A stretch of 64,000 nucleotides of DNA from the NCBI RefSeq assembly GCF_900101335.1, contig NZ_FNKA01000003.1, positions 620,001 through 684,000 on the forward strand, written 5' to 3'. Positions 30,668 to 41,090 of the stretch are shown here, piece by piece. Origin of the DNA: Quadrisphaera sp. DSM 44207 (GTDB lineage Bacteria > Actinomycetota > Actinomycetes > Actinomycetales > Quadrisphaeraceae). How positions within the stretch are numbered: the stretch's first letter is position 1; the number at the start of each line of letters is the position of its first letter. Below the pieces are notes generated by a model that ran no database searches, was not told the DNA's origin, and saw only the letters and a program-made list of their open reading frames with translations. Position numbers and translations under genes: made by a program.

Positions 30668-31183
30668 TCAGACCGAGGGGCCGGTGGTGCCGGGACGGCC
30701 CGAGGTGCCGGTGCTGCCCGGGCGGCCAGAGGTCCCCGTGGTCCCGGTGGTGCCCGTCGTCCCGGTGGTGCCCGTGGTGCCCGTCGTCCCGGTGGTGCTC
30801 GGCGTGGTGGTGCTCGGGATGCCGGTGGTCGACGGGGGGACGCGCGGCGACGTCGTGGTGCCCGTGCCCGTGCTCGTCCCGGTGCCCGTGCCCGTGCCCG
30901 TGCCGGTGCTGCTGCCCGTGCTGCTGCCCGTGCTGCTGCCCGTGCTGGAGCTGCTGTCGCCGCCGCCCCTGACCTTCTCGCTGACGGCGGAGGTGGCCCT
31001 GTCGGCAGCGCTCTTCGCCGTCTCGGTCGCGCTCTGCTGGACGGTGGAGACCGTGTCCTGCACCTTCGGGTTGCCCCACCAGGCGCTGGCCTTCTGCACG
31101 ATCTGCTCGTAGCGCTCCCGGCCGGCCCGGGCGCCGAGCACGTACCCGACGGCGGCTCCAGCGGCGAACGTGATCTTGCCCAT
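30668..31183 (-). CDS. YtxH-like protein with a low-complexity Ser/Thr/Gly tail
   Basis: The first about 75 residues are typical of actinobacterial YtxH-domain proteins: MGKITFAAGAAVGYVLGARA with one glycine-zipper hydrophobic segment, then GRERYEQIVQKASAWWGNP and an amphipathic helix (TVSTVQQSATETAKSAADRA). After about residue 90 it becomes pure low complexity: SSTG repeats, GT repeats, then TTG repeats ending in SGRPG. The 171-residue protein is thus half repeat. ATG 31183 has an SD (AGGA) a few bases upstream. The family is membrane-associated and of unknown role, sometimes stress-induced. It is divergent from the GNAT gene. Confidence 0.82.
   Translation of the reverse strand: MGKITFAAGAAVGYVLGARAGRERYEQIVQKASAWWGNPKVQDTVSTVQQSATETAKSAADRATSAVSEKVRGGGDSSSSTGSSTGSSTGSSTGTGTGTGTGTSTGTGTTTSPRVPPSTTGIPSTTTPSTTGTTGTTGTTGTTGTTGTTGTSGRPGSTGTSGRPGTTGPSV
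30735..30950. repeat. Low-complexity coding repeats in the YtxH-like gene
   Basis: Two blocks of short tandem units on the + strand: GTCCCGGTGGTGCCC-type 15/18-bp units (about 30735-30796) and CCCGTG / CTGCTGCCCGTG units (about 30875-30950). They encode the TTG and SSTG/GT tail and should be prone to slippage. Confidence 0.75.
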
Positions 31184-31369
31184 GGGTCCTCCTGGTGTCG
31201 TGGTGCCTGCGGTGGTGCTCTCGGCGATCACGGTGATCACCGCTCGTGCGCTGGACACCTCACCACTGCTGGGGCGCTCGCGCACCCCGGCGTCGCCCTC
31301 GTGCGCCCGGGCCGTCCTCGCGCGCCCTGGCCGCCCCGGCGGACGAGGGCGGCCTGGCACCCTGGGCCG

Positions 31370-31855
31370 GTGCGCAGCGCTCCCGCCCCCAGCCCCGGCG
31401 GCCTCGTCCTCGAGGACGCCTCCTACGACAGCGACCTCGTCCAGGAGCTCGTGCGCGAGGTGCAGGCCGAGTACGTGGTCCGCTACGGCGGGGAGGACGC
31501 GACGCCGCTGCGGTCGGAGGAGTTCACCGCGGCGCAGGGCGGGGCCTTCGTCGTCGCCCGGGTGGGCGAGCAGGTGGTCGGGTGCGCCGGTGTGCGGGCG
31601 CGCGGGCCGGGCGTGGCGGAGCTCAAGCGGCTGTACGTGCGCGCGACGCAGCGCCGCCGCGGGCACGCCCGCCAGCTGCTGCGCGCCGTCGAGGAGCGCG
31701 CCCGCGCCCTCGGCGCGACCCGCCTGGTGCTCGAGACGGGCTCCGAGCAGCCGGAGGCCCTGGCGATGTACGCGGCCGAGGGCTACGCGCCGGTCGCGGC
31801 GTTCGGGCACTACGCCACCTCGCCGACCAGCCGCCACCTCGGCAAGGACCTGTGA
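31370..31855 (+). CDS. GNAT-family N-acetyltransferase
   Basis: Acyl-CoA-dependent N-acetyltransferase of unknown substrate. GTG 31370 gives 161 residues. The GNAT core shows GAFVVARVGEQVVGCAGV, ELKRLYVRATQRRRGHARQL (motif A with the acetyl-CoA pyrophosphate loop QRRRGHA), LVLETGSEQPEALAMYAAEG and GYAPVAAFGHY. No operon partner; it diverges from the YtxH-like gene across 186 bp. A weak CACCCT hexamer lies 6 nt before the start. Confidence 0.88.
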   Translation: MRSAPAPSPGGLVLEDASYDSDLVQELVREVQAEYVVRYGGEDATPLRSEEFTAAQGGAFVVARVGEQVVGCAGVRARGPGVAELKRLYVRATQRRRGHARQLLRAVEERARALGATRLVLETGSEQPEALAMYAAEGYAPVAAFGHYATSPTSRHLGKDL

Positions 31856-31906
31856 GCCGGGCGCTCGTCAGCGGCCCGCGGGCGTCGGAGAGCAGGCCGG
31901 GGGCGC

Positions 31907-32431
31907 TCAGGCCGCGGGCAGCGCGCAGGAGGCCGCCTGCGCCACCGCGGCGTCGAGCGCCTCGCGCAGCGCCGGGTCCTGCAGGCGCTCGCCGGCCAGC
32001 GGCAGCGACAGCGGGCTCGGGCTGACGCGGGCGCCGATGCGCTCGAGCACCGCGACCAGGTGGGCCGCCGCGCTGCGCCCGCCCCCGCGCCCGGCGGTGG
32101 CGGTGACGACGAGCACCGGCCTGCCCTGCAGCGGCGAGTCCCGGTGCGGGCGCGAGAGCCAGTCCAGCGCGTTGCCCAGCAGGCCGGGGATGGTGCCGTT
32201 GTACTCGGGCGTGACCACGACCACCACGTCGCTGCCGGCGACGAGGTCGCGCAGCGCGGCGACGGGCGGCGGCCAGCCGGCGTCCTCCAGGTCGCCGTCG
32301 TAGAAGGGCAGCCGGTCCAGCGCGGCGTCCACGACCACCTCGTCCTGCGGGCGGGCCGCGGCGACGAGCCGCGCGACGCGGGTGTTCAGGGACGCGGAGC
32401 GCGTGGAGCCGGACAGCACGGCGATCCTCAC
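31907..32431 (-). CDS. NADPH-dependent FMN reductase-like flavoprotein
   Basis: Flavodoxin-fold quinone/azo/chromate-reductase-type protein, 174 residues from GTG 32431 with SD GGAGG upstream. The FMN phosphate loop is [15 protein letters not shown] (about 7-21). The family signature [20 protein letters not shown] (about 74-93) lies over the isoalloxazine, followed by [16 protein letters not shown]. The physiological substrate is not evident. It is followed downstream by the oppositely oriented GNAT gene. Confidence 0.9.
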   Translation of the reverse strand: MRIAVLSGSTRSASLNTRVARLVAAARPQDEVVVDAALDRLPFYDGDLEDAGWPPPVAALRDLVAGSDVVVVVTPEYNGTIPGLLGNALDWLSRPHRDSPLQGRPVLVVTATAGRGGGRSAAAHLVAVLERIGARVSPSPLSLPLAGERLQDPALREALDAAVAQAASCALPAA

Positions 32432-32561
32432 GGGGCCTCCTGCAGGCGGAGCGGGCGGTGTTGAACCCTCAACATCCTGCACGGGCCGGGCGTTCCCGCC
32501 GCACCCCGAGCGCAGGCCCGCGCCCAGGAGCGGAGCCTGCGCGCGGGAGCGGGGCCTGCGC

Positions 32562-33482
32562 TCAGAGCGCGGCGGCGGCGAAGGTGTCGCAGTCCTGCAC
32601 CGCGCCGCTGGCGTAGCCGGTGGCGAACCAGCGCTGCCGCTGCTCGCTGGACCCGTGCGTCCAGCCCTCCGGGTCCACGCGCCCCTGCGCCGCCGCCTGG
32701 ATGCGGTCGTCCCCGACCGCGGCGGCGGCCGAGAGGGCGTCGGCGACGTCGGCGTCGCTCAGGGGCTGCAGGAAGGGGATGCCGGTGTCCGGGTCGGGCA
32801 CCGTGGAGGCGTGGTGCGCCCACACCCCCGCCAGGCAGTCGGCCTGCAGCTCCGAGCGCACCGCCCCGGACTCCGGGCCCGCCGGGTCCTGCTGCGCCGC
32901 GCCCAGCAGCCCCAGCTGGTCCTGCACGGCGTGCCCGAACTCGTGCGCGACGACGTACTCCTGCGCCAGCGGCCCGCCGCTGGCGCCAAAGCGGTCGGTG
33001 AGCACGTCGAAGAACGCGACGTCGAAGTAGGTCGTGGCGTCCGCCGGGCAGTAGAAGGGCCCGACCGCGCTCGTCGCGCCGCCGCACCCGGTGTCCGTGG
33101 CCTCCTCGAAGAGCACCAGCCCGGGGGGCTGGTGCTCCACCCCGGTGGCCTGCGGCAGCAGGCCCGACCACACCGCGTCCAGGGACTCCGCGGTCGCGAT
33201 GATCCGGCAGTCGGGAGAGGCGTTCGCGGCGCCCTCCTGCTCGCAGTGCGCGAACGCCTCGTCGCCGCTGACCCCACCGGCCGCGCCCACCCCGCCGGCA
33301 CCGCCGGGCGCGACCACCGTGCTCGTGCCCCCGCCCAGCGCACCGGGGTCCACGCCGAGGAAGAGGGCGAGCAGCAGCACCAGCACGCCGCCCGCGCCGC
33401 CGCCGACGGCGATGCCGCGGCCCCGGCCACCGCCGGTGCGGGCGCGGCCGGCGTCGATCCGCACCCCGCGGTTGAACGTCAT
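32562..33482 (-). CDS. Neutral zinc metallopeptidase (YpfJ family), membrane-anchored
   Basis: Predicted zinc peptidase of the YpfJ/KPN_02809 family, 306 residues. The short N-terminus [13 protein letters not shown] is followed by a glycine-rich turn, a single hydrophobic anchor ([12 protein letters not shown]), a Gly/Ala linker, then the extracytoplasmic domain. The catalytic motif is [16 protein letters not shown] (HExxH, about residue 178), with [13 protein letters not shown] supplying the third ligand region. Cys residues (CEQEG, DTGCGG, FYCPAD, DCLAG, DCDTF) suggest disulfides. ATG 33482 follows a -10-like TACGCT by 7 nt, so the mRNA may be leaderless. Divergent from dxr. Confidence 0.92.
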   Translation of the reverse strand: MTFNRGVRIDAGRARTGGGRGRGIAVGGGAGGVLVLLLALFLGVDPGALGGGTSTVVAPGGAGGVGAAGGVSGDEAFAHCEQEGAANASPDCRIIATAESLDAVWSGLLPQATGVEHQPPGLVLFEEATDTGCGGATSAVGPFYCPADATTYFDVAFFDVLTDRFGASGGPLAQEYVVAHEFGHAVQDQLGLLGAAQQDPAGPESGAVRSELQADCLAGVWAHHASTVPDPDTGIPFLQPLSDADVADALSAAAAVGDDRIQAAAQGRVDPEGWTHGSSEQRQRWFATGYASGAVQDCDTFAAAAL

Positions 33483-33489
33483 GGGCCGG

Positions 33490-33495
33490 AGCGTA
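33490..33495 (-). promoter_or_regulatory. Candidate -10 box for the zinc metallopeptidase
   Basis: On the minus strand TACGCT ends 7 nt before the ATG at 33482. It is one half of a divergent pair with the dxr -10 at 33508. Confidence 0.5.
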
Positions 33496-33507
33496 GGGGG
33501 GCCCGTC

Positions 33508-33513
33508 TACGCT
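33508..33513 (+). promoter_or_regulatory. Candidate -10 box for dxr
   Basis: TACGCT on the plus strand, 32 nt before the dxr ATG. It is identical to the minus-strand hexamer 12 bp away, so two transcripts diverge from a very compact region. Confidence 0.5.
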
Positions 33514-33545
33514 CACCCGGTGGGTCGCACGAGGACGGGCAGCGC

Positions 33546-34733
33546 ATGAGGGACGTCGTCCTGCTCGGGTCGACGGGGTCGATCGGCGCACAGGCCGAGG
33601 ACGTCGTCGCGCGGGCCCCCGACCGCTTCCGCGTCGTGGCTCTGGCCGCCGGCGGGGCGGACGTCGCGGCGCTGGCCGCCCAGGCGGTGCGCCTGAGGGT
33701 CGAGGCCGTCGGCGTCGCGCGGCCGCAGGCCGAGGCGCCGCTGCGCGAGGCCCTGGCGAGCGCCGCCCGGGAGGCTGGCCGGGCCGGCTGGAGCCCGCGC
33801 GTGCTCGCCGGCCCCGACGCCGCCGTCGAGCTCGCCGCCGCCCCCTGCGACGTCGTCCTCAACGGCATGACCGGCTCCGTCGGCCTGCGCCCCACGCTCG
33901 CCGCCCTGGCGGCCGGGCGCACACTGGCGCTGGCCAACAAGGAGTCCCTCGTCGTGGGCGGCCCGCTCGTGACCGCGGCCGCGGCGCCCGGGCAGGTCGT
34001 GCCTGTCGACTCCGAGCACTCCGCGCTGGCGCAGTGCCTGCGCGGAGGGCGCGCGGAGGAGGTGCGCCGCCTCGTGCTCACCGCCTCCGGCGGGCCGTTC
34101 CGCGGCCGGGCGCGCTCGGAGCTGGCCGCCGTCACGCCCTCGCAGGCCCTGGCCCACCCGACGTGGGCCATGGGGCCGGTGGTGACGACGAACTCCGCGA
34201 CCATGGTGAACAAGGCGCTGGAGGTGGTCGAGGCGCACCTGCTCTTCGACCTGCCGCTGGAGCGCATCGACGTCGTCGTGCACCCGCAGTCGGTGGTGCA
34301 CTCCATGGTGGAGTTCACCGACGGCTCCACCCTCGCGCAGTGCTCCCCGCCCGACATGCGCCTGCCGATCTCCCTCGGCCTGGCCTGGCCCGAGCGCGTG
34401 CCGCACCAGGGCTACGGCATCGACTGGTCGCGGGCGGCGAGCTGGGAGTTCGAGCCCCTGGACGAGGAGGCGTTCCCCGCCGTCCGCCTCGCGCGCCGGG
34501 CCGCGCAGGCCGGCGGCACCGCGCCCGCGGTCTACAACGCCGCCAACGAGGAGTGCGTCGAGGGCTTCCTCGCCGGCCGCCTGCCCTTCCTGGCGATCGT
34601 CGACACCGTGGAGCAGGTGGTCGCCGAGCACGTCCCGGCGTCCGGCGCGCTGAGCGTGGACGACGTCCTGGCGGCGGAGTCGTGGGCGCGCGCCCGCGCC
34701 CGCGAGGTCCTGGCGCAGCGGGGGGCGGCGTGA
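33546..34733 (+). CDS. dxr: 1-deoxy-D-xylulose 5-phosphate reductoisomerase
   Basis: Second step of the MEP isoprenoid pathway: DXP plus NADPH to 2-C-methylerythritol 4-phosphate. It is 395 residues. The NADPH-binding [16 protein letters not shown] opens the protein. [27 protein letters not shown], the metal-binding [12 protein letters not shown] (about 155), [29 protein letters not shown] and the catalytic-loop region follow. ATG 33546 is the family N-terminus. It overlaps the site-2 protease gene (GTGA) and lies 1.4 kb from ispG, a conserved actinobacterial dxr-rseP-ispG group. Confidence 0.97.
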   Translation: MRDVVLLGSTGSIGAQAEDVVARAPDRFRVVALAAGGADVAALAAQAVRLRVEAVGVARPQAEAPLREALASAAREAGRAGWSPRVLAGPDAAVELAAAPCDVVLNGMTGSVGLRPTLAALAAGRTLALANKESLVVGGPLVTAAAAPGQVVPVDSEHSALAQCLRGGRAEEVRRLVLTASGGPFRGRARSELAAVTPSQALAHPTWAMGPVVTTNSATMVNKALEVVEAHLLFDLPLERIDVVVHPQSVVHSMVEFTDGSTLAQCSPPDMRLPISLGLAWPERVPHQGYGIDWSRAASWEFEPLDEEAFPAVRLARRAAQAGGTAPAVYNAANEECVEGFLAGRLPFLAIVDTVEQVVAEHVPASGALSVDDVLAAESWARARAREVLAQRGAA

Positions 34734-36061
34734 CCGCGGTGGCCGCCTACGCCGTCGGGGTGGCGGTGCTCGTCGTCGGCCTCGCCGTCTCGATCGCCCT
34801 GCACGAGGTCGGGCACCTGCTGCCGGCCAAGCGCTTCGGCGTGCGGGTGACCCAGTACATGGTCGGCTTCGGCCCGACCCTGTGGTCGCGGCGGCGCGGG
34901 GAGACCGAGTACGGCGTCAAGGCGGTGCCGCTCGGCGGCTACGTGCGCATGGTCGGCATGTTCGCGCCCGCCGCCGACGGCACGGCCCGCAGCGGCTCCA
35001 CCGGCGCCTTCCAGTCCCTCGCCGAGGACGCGCGGCGCGCGGCGGCCGAGGAGGTGCGCCCGGGGGAGGAGCACCGCGCGTTCTACCGCCTGCCGGTGCG
35101 CCAGCGCCTGGTGGTCATGCTCGGCGGGCCGGTGATGAACCTCGCGCTCGCCACCCTGTTCCTCGGGGTGCTCCTCAGCGGCATCGGCGTGCAGTCCCTG
35201 ACCCCGCGGGTGGCGGCGGTCTCCCGGTGCGCGCTGCCGGCCGCCGAGGCCGGTCGCGCGTGCGCCCCCGGCGACCCGGCCGCGCCCGCCGCGCAGGCCG
35301 GCGTCCGGCCCGGCGACGTGATCGTCGCGGTCGACGGCGTGCCGGCCGAGGGCGACTGGGCGCGCGTGCAGGAGGCGATCCGCGCCTCGGCCGGGCGCAC
35401 CGTGCCCGTCGTCGTCGAGCGCGACGGGCAGCAGCTGGCCCTGGACGTGGACGTCCTCGCCACCGAGGGCGTGCGCGTCGACGAGGACGGCGCGCCCGTC
35501 ACGACCGCGGACGGGCAGCCGGTGACCGAGCAGGTCGGCTTCCTCGGCGTCACCGCCACCCGCGAGCGGGTGCGCCGGCCGCTGACCGAGCTGCCGGGGG
35601 AGGTGGCGCGGGCGACGTGGGCGACGGCGCGGATCGTCCTCGCGCTGCCCCAGCGCATGGTCGACGTCGCGCAGGCGGCGTTCGGCAGCGAGGAGCGCGA
35701 CCCGAACGGGCCGATCGGGCTCGTCGGCGTCGGCCGCCTCTCGGGGGAGATCGCCAGCACCGACCTGCTCGACAGCACCACCGAGCGGGTCTCGCTCATG
35801 CTCGGCGTGCTCTCCTCGCTGAACCTGGCGCTGTTCGTCTTCAACCTCGTGCCGCTGCTGCCCCTGGACGGCGGGCACGTCGCCGGCGCCCTGTGGGAGG
35901 GCGGGCGGCGGCAGGTGGCGCGCCTGCGCGGGCGCCCGGACCCGGGCCCGTTCGACCTCGCGCGCCTGCTGCCGGTCACCTACGTCGTCACCGCGCTGCT
36001 CGTGGGCATGTCGGTGCTGCTGCTGTACGCGGACATCGTGCGCCCGGTCACGCTCGGCTGA
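34730..36061 (+). CDS. rseP: Site-2 zinc protease, RseP/M50 family
   Basis: Intramembrane metalloprotease that cleaves membrane-bound anti-sigma factors or other single-span proteins; Rip1 is the mycobacterial counterpart. It is 443 residues. An N-terminal helix holds [18 protein letters not shown] (HExxH, about residue 25) and [10 protein letters not shown] follows. A central PDZ domain contains [20 protein letters not shown]. Helix 3 carries [17 protein letters not shown] (third zinc ligand Asp), with a last helix near the C-terminus. GTG 34730 overlaps the dxr stop. Its stop codon lies in a 12-bp tandem repeat. Confidence 0.95.
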   Translation: MTAVAAYAVGVAVLVVGLAVSIALHEVGHLLPAKRFGVRVTQYMVGFGPTLWSRRRGETEYGVKAVPLGGYVRMVGMFAPAADGTARSGSTGAFQSLAEDARRAAAEEVRPGEEHRAFYRLPVRQRLVVMLGGPVMNLALATLFLGVLLSGIGVQSLTPRVAAVSRCALPAAEAGRACAPGDPAAPAAQAGVRPGDVIVAVDGVPAEGDWARVQEAIRASAGRTVPVVVERDGQQLALDVDVLATEGVRVDEDGAPVTTADGQPVTEQVGFLGVTATRERVRRPLTELPGEVARATWATARIVLALPQRMVDVAQAAFGSEERDPNGPIGLVGVGRLSGEIASTDLLDSTTERVSLMLGVLSSLNLALFVFNLVPLLPLDGGHVAGALWEGGRRQVARLRGRPDPGPFDLARLLPVTYVVTALLVGMSVLLLYADIVRPVTLG

Positions 36062-36095
36062 GCACCCGGTCGAGCACCCGGTCGAGCACCCGGTC
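36060..36095 (+). repeat. 12-bp tandem repeat, three copies, overlapping the rseP stop
   Basis: GAGCACCCGGTC is repeated exactly three times from 36060; the TGA of rseP (36059-36061) lies at the first junction. Further CGGTC-containing degenerate copies follow to about 36117. Confidence 0.9.
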
Positions 36096-36131
36096 GGACC
36101 GCCGGTCGAGCCGGTCCCCGCCCGCGGGGGA

Positions 36132-36137
36132 GATACT
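36132..36137 (+). promoter_or_regulatory. Candidate -10 box for ispG
   Basis: GATACT ends 6 nt before the ispG ATG. The GGAGG overlapping that gap is too close for a normal SD, so leaderless initiation fits better. Confidence 0.45.
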
Positions 36138-36143
36138 GGAGGC

Positions 36144-37310
<1,167 letters not shown>

Positions 37311-37326
37311 GCCGCGGGGAGCGCCG

Positions 37327-38232
37327 GTGTTCCGCGACAGGAGCGGCCGGGCCGGGCTGAGCGACCGGCCGGGCGGGGACGACGGGGTGGTCGTCCTCGG
37401 GGACGCCGACACCCCGGCGGTGCTGGCCCTGTGCGCGCAGGACCCGGTGGCCAACGTCTTCGTCTCCAGCCGGGTCAGCGCCGTCGGCGCCGACCCGGCC
37501 CGCCTGGGCGGGCAGCTGTGGGGCTGGTGCCCCGACGGGCCGCTGCGGGCGCTGTGCTGGGAGGGCGCCAACCTCGTCCCCGTCCTGGGGGAGGGGGTGG
37601 GCGAGGAGGCCCTGGACGCCTTCGCCGCCCGCGCCCGGCGCTCCGGGCGCCGCTGCTCCTCCCTCGTGGGGCCCGCCGGCGCCGTCCTCGGGCTGTGGGA
37701 GCGCCTGCAGGCCGGCTGGGGGCGCGCCCGCGAGGTGCGCCCCGAGCAGCCGCTCATGGCCATCGACGCCGCCCCGCTCCTCGCGCCCGACCTCGGCGTG
37801 CGCGCGACGACGCCCGCGGACCTCGACGTCCTCGTGCCGGCGTGCATCGCGATGTTCACCGAGGAGGTCGGGTACTCGCCCGTGGGCCCCGACGGGGGCG
37901 CCACCTACCGGCGGCGCGTGGAGGAGCTGGTGCGCGCCGGCCGCTCCTTCGCGCGCATCGAGCGCGTGGACGGCGCCGCGCAGGTGGTGTTCAAGGCCGA
38001 GCTGGGCGCGGTGGCCCCCGGGGTGGTGCAGGTGCAGGGCGTGTGGGTGCACCCGCACCGGCGCGGGCAGGGGCTGGCCGGGCCCGGCACGGCCGCGGTC
38101 GTGCAGGCCGCCCGCGCGGCGGGCCTGGGCACGGTGAGCCTGTACGTCAACGACTACAACACCCGCGCGGTGCGCGCCTACGAGCGCGTGGGCTTCGCCC
38201 GCGTCGGCACGTTCGCCACCGTGCTGTTCTGA
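37327..38232 (+). CDS. DUF4081-GNAT N-acetyltransferase
   Basis: Two-part protein of 301 residues. An N-terminal DUF4081-like domain ([40 protein letters not shown]) is followed by a C-terminal GNAT fold with [24 protein letters not shown] (acetyl-CoA loop RRGQGLA, about 243) and [20 protein letters not shown]. In actinobacteria this pair of domains regularly follows ispG; substrate unknown. GTG 37327 has GGGGAG about 7 nt upstream. Confidence 0.9.
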   Translation: MFRDRSGRAGLSDRPGGDDGVVVLGDADTPAVLALCAQDPVANVFVSSRVSAVGADPARLGGQLWGWCPDGPLRALCWEGANLVPVLGEGVGEEALDAFAARARRSGRRCSSLVGPAGAVLGLWERLQAGWGRAREVRPEQPLMAIDAAPLLAPDLGVRATTPADLDVLVPACIAMFTEEVGYSPVGPDGGATYRRRVEELVRAGRSFARIERVDGAAQVVFKAELGAVAPGVVQVQGVWVHPHRRGQGLAGPGTAAVVQAARAAGLGTVSLYVNDYNTRAVRAYERVGFARVGTFATVLF

Positions 38233-38313
38233 GCGGCCCGCAGCGGACGCTGCGACCGGCGGGCCTGCGCGACCGCCCCCGACGATCCGCGCGGGTCGAC
38301 CGGCGGGGGGCCG

Positions 38314-38319
38314 TAGGGT
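38314..38319 (+). promoter_or_regulatory. Candidate -10 box for ilvA
   Basis: TAGGGT lies 24 nt before the ilvA GTG, in a 111-bp gap with no other feature. Confidence 0.4.
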
Positions 38320-38343
38320 GCCGGGCATGGAGCCGGCAGCGCG

Positions 38344-39654
38344 GTGAGCACGCACCTGGGCGCGCCGGTGACCGCGCCAGCGACCGCATCGGTGACCGCA
38401 TCGGTGACCGCATCGGTGACCGCGGCCGACGTCGAGGACGCCGCCGCGCGCCTGGCGGGCACCACCCGGCGCACGCCGCTGGAGCTGGACGAGCGCCTGT
38501 CCGAGCTCGTCGGCGGCGAGGTCTGGCTCAAGCGCGAGGACCTGCAGGTGGTGCGCTCGTACAAGCTGCGCGGCGCGTACCACCTCATCGGCCAGGAGCG
38601 CGAGCGCGCCGCGAGCGCCGGCGTCGTCGCGGCCAGCGCCGGCAACCACGCGCAGGGCGTGGCGTGGGCCTGCCGGGCCCTCGACCTGCCCGGGCGCATC
38701 TACCTGCCGGGCACCACGCCGCGCCAGAAGCGGGAGCGGATCGCCGCCCTCGGCGGGGCCCGGGTCACGACGGTCGTCGTCGGGGACAGCTACGAGGAGG
38801 CGCAGGAGCGCGCGCTCGCCGACGCCGGAGACACCGGCGCCGTCCTCGTGCCCGCCTTCGACGACCCCCGCACGGTCGCCGGGCAGGGCACGGTCGCGTG
38901 CGAGGTGGTCGAGCAGCTGGGGCGGGCCCCGGACCTGCTCGTCGTCCCGGTCGGCGGCGGCGGCCTGCTCGCCGGGACGGCCGCGTGGCTGGCGCAGCGC
39001 CACCCCGGCACGCGCAGCGTCGGGGTCGAGCCCGCCGGCGCCGCGTGCATGGCGGCGGCGCTGGAGCACGGCAGCCCGGTGCCCCTGGCGAGCGTGGACT
39101 CCTTCGTGGACGGCGCGGCGGTGCGCACGGCCGGCAGCGTCACCTTCCCGCTCGTGCGCGACCACGCGGCCGGCGTCGTCGCGGTCGCCGAGGGGCGCGT
39201 GTGCTCGGAGATGCTGCGGCTGTACCAGGTGGAGGGGATCATCGCCGAGCCCGCCGGGGCGCTGGCCACGGCCGCGCTCGGCGACGCGCTGCACCCGGAG
39301 CCGGGCACCACGACGGTGTGCGTGGTCTCCGGCGGCAACAACGACGTCAGCCGCTACGGGGAGGTCCTCGAGCGCTCCCTCGTGCACGAGGGCCTCAAGC
39401 ACTACTTCCTCGTCGAGTTCCCCCAGGAGCCCGGCGCCCTGCGCCGCTTCCTCGACGACGTCCTCGGCCCGGAGGACGACATCACGCTCTTCGAGTACGT
39501 CAAGCGCAACAACCGCGACACCGGACCCGCGCTCGTGGGCGTCGAGCTCGGCCGCCCCGACGACCTGGCGCCCCTGCTGGACCGCATGGCGGACTCGCCC
39601 ATCACAGCGCGGCGCATCGAGCCGGACGACCCGCTGTTCCGCTTCGTCCTCTAG
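38344..39654 (+). CDS. ilvA: Threonine ammonia-lyase (threonine dehydratase)
   Basis: PLP enzyme converting threonine to 2-oxobutanoate, the first step toward isoleucine. It is 436 residues. The Schiff-base Lys is in [13 protein letters not shown], the substrate loop in [11 protein letters not shown], and the phosphate-binding glycine loop in [11 protein letters not shown]-terminal regulatory domain ([38 protein letters not shown]) is a single ACT-like unit, as in the shorter biosynthetic IlvA forms. The N-terminal 25 residues contain a repeated Ala-Ser-Val-Thr element that is not part of the family. GTG 38344 is the likely start; the repeat makes the exact start uncertain. Confidence 0.95.
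   Translation: MSTHLGAPVTAPATASVTASVTASVTAADVEDAAARLAGTTRRTPLELDERLSELVGGEVWLKREDLQVVRSYKLRGAYHLIGQERERAASAGVVAASAGNHAQGVAWACRALDLPGRIYLPGTTPRQKRERIAALGGARVTTVVVGDSYEEAQERALADAGDTGAVLVPAFDDPRTVAGQGTVACEVVEQLGRAPDLLVVPVGGGGLLAGTAAWLAQRHPGTRSVGVEPAGAACMAAALEHGSPVPLASVDSFVDGAAVRTAGSVTFPLVRDHAAGVVAVAEGRVCSEMLRLYQVEGIIAEPAGALATAALGDALHPEPGTTTVCVVSGGNNDVSRYGEVLERSLVHEGLKHYFLVEFPQEPGALRRFLDDVLGPEDDITLFEYVKRNNRDTGPALVGVELGRPDDLAPLLDRMADSPITARRIEPDDPLFRFVL
38386..38421 (+). repeat. 12-bp tandem repeat in the ilvA 5' coding region
   Basis: GCATCGGTGACC is repeated exactly three times, encoding three copies of a four-residue ASVT unit before the conserved enzyme starts. The preceding bases contain diverged copies. 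Confidence 0.9.
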
Positions 39655-39657
39655 CCT
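39652..39657 (+). promoter_or_regulatory. Candidate -10 box for the nucleobase permease
   Basis: TAGCCT overlaps the ilvA TAG stop and lies 48 nt ahead of the permease GTG. Confidence 0.35.
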
Positions 39658-39705
39658 CCTCGCGGCCCGGCGCGCCCCGGCGCGGGCCGGTCGAGGGGAG
39701 GCGGC

Positions 39706-41079
39706 GTGGGCAGGATCTGGCGGCAGCACGGCGACGGGCGCGCCGTCGCGCCCGGGGCGGTCGTGCTCCCGGAGGAGCGGCTGAGCTGGCCCCGCACGAC
39801 CGGGCTCGGCCTGCAGCACGTCGTGGCGATGTTCGGGGCCACGTTCCTCGTGCCGCTCATCACGGGCTTCCCGCCGGCGACCACGCTGTTCTTTTCGGCG
39901 GTCGGCACGGCGCTGTTCCTCCTGCTCACCGGCGGCCGGCTGCCCAGCTACCTGGGCTCCAGCTTCGCCTTCATCGCCCCGATCGGGGCCGCCACGGCCA
40001 GCGCGGGCACGGCCGCCGCGCTCGGCGGCGTCGTCGTCACCGGGCTGCTGCTGGCGCTCGTCGGCGCCGTGGTGCACGTGGCCGGCACCGGGTGGATCGA
40101 GGCGCTCATGCCCCCGGTGGTCACCGGCACCATCGTGGCGCTGATCGGGCTGAACCTGGCGCCCGCCGCCCGCGCCAACGTCGAGGCGGCACCGGTCACC
40201 GCGGTGGTCACCACCGTCGCGATCGTCCTGGCGACGGTGCTGCTGCGCGGCCTGCTGGGGCGCCTGGCGATCCTGCTCGGGGTGCTCGTCGGGTGCGCGG
40301 TGGCGGCCGCGCGGAGCGAGGTCGCCTGGCAGCCGGTGCGCGACGCCGCCTGGGTGGGCCTGCCGCAGTTCGCCGCGCCGTCCTTCGAACCGGCCGTGCT
40401 CGGGCTGTTCGTGCCGGTGGTCCTCGTGCTCGTCGCCGAGAACGTCGGGCACGTGAAGTCGGTGGCGGCGATGACCGGCCGCGACCTGGACCCGCTGACC
40501 GGTCGCGCGCTGCTCGCCGACGGCCTGGCGACCACGCTCGCCGGCGCCGGCGGCGGCTCGGGCACCACGACCTACGCGGAGAACATCGGCGTCATGGCCG
40601 CCACCCGCGTCTACTCCACCGCCGCCTACGCGGTCGCGGCGCTCGCGGCGCTGCTGCTGAGCCTGTCCCCGAAGTTCGGCGCGCTCGTGGCGACCGTCCC
40701 GCAGGGCGTGCTCGGCGGTGCCGCGACCGTGCTGTACGGGCTGATCGCCGTCCTCGGCGCCCGGATCTGGGTGCAGGCGCGCGTCGACTTCTCCAGCCCC
40801 GTCGCCCTGACCACCGCCGGTGTGGCGCTGGTCATCGGCGCGGCGGACTACCGGTGGGTCGTCGGCGACTGGGAGTTCGGCGGCATCGCGCTCGGCACGG
40901 CCGCCGCCGTCGGCGTCTTCCACGTGATGCGGGCGCTGGCCCGCTGGCGCGGCACCGGCACCGGCACCGGCACCGGCGCCGGCGCGCCGTCCCCGCTCGC
41001 GCGTCAGCACGAGGACGACCCCGAGCGCGTCGTCGTGCCGGCACGTGCAGCGGACCTGCCCGACGAGCCGCCCCGGTAG
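39706..41079 (+). CDS. uraA: Uracil/xanthine permease (NCS2 family)
   Basis: Proton-coupled nucleobase transporter of the NCS2/UraA family, 457 residues, about 14 membrane segments. Landmarks: [20 protein letters not shown] near the N-terminus, [33 protein letters not shown] with the family Glu (about residue 244), and [20 protein letters not shown] (about 285). Most such proteins with this motif take up uracil; xanthine or urate specificity cannot be excluded. SD GGGAGG precedes GTG 39706. The C-terminal tail carries a Gly-Thr repeat (GTGTGTGAGA). Confidence 0.9.
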   Translation: MGRIWRQHGDGRAVAPGAVVLPEERLSWPRTTGLGLQHVVAMFGATFLVPLITGFPPATTLFFSAVGTALFLLLTGGRLPSYLGSSFAFIAPIGAATASAGTAAALGGVVVTGLLLALVGAVVHVAGTGWIEALMPPVVTGTIVALIGLNLAPAARANVEAAPVTAVVTTVAIVLATVLLRGLLGRLAILLGVLVGCAVAAARSEVAWQPVRDAAWVGLPQFAAPSFEPAVLGLFVPVVLVLVAENVGHVKSVAAMTGRDLDPLTGRALLADGLATTLAGAGGGSGTTTYAENIGVMAATRVYSTAAYAVAALAALLLSLSPKFGALVATVPQGVLGGAATVLYGLIAVLGARIWVQARVDFSSPVALTTAGVALVIGAADYRWVVGDWEFGGIALGTAAAVGVFHVMRALARWRGTGTGTGTGAGAPSPLARQHEDDPERVVVPARAADLPDEPPR

Positions 41080-41082
41080 CCT
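41077..41082 (+). promoter_or_regulatory. Candidate -10 box for leaderless proS
   Basis: TAGCCT at the permease stop codon ends 8 nt before the proS GTG at 41091. No SD lies between. Confidence 0.45.
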
Positions 41083-41090
41083 CGTGCCTC

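Noticed and set aside
36060-36120. Repeats at 36060, 38386, 52130 and 62618 as CRISPR arrays
   Set aside because: Units are 12-18 bp, directly adjacent with no spacers, and no cas genes are present.
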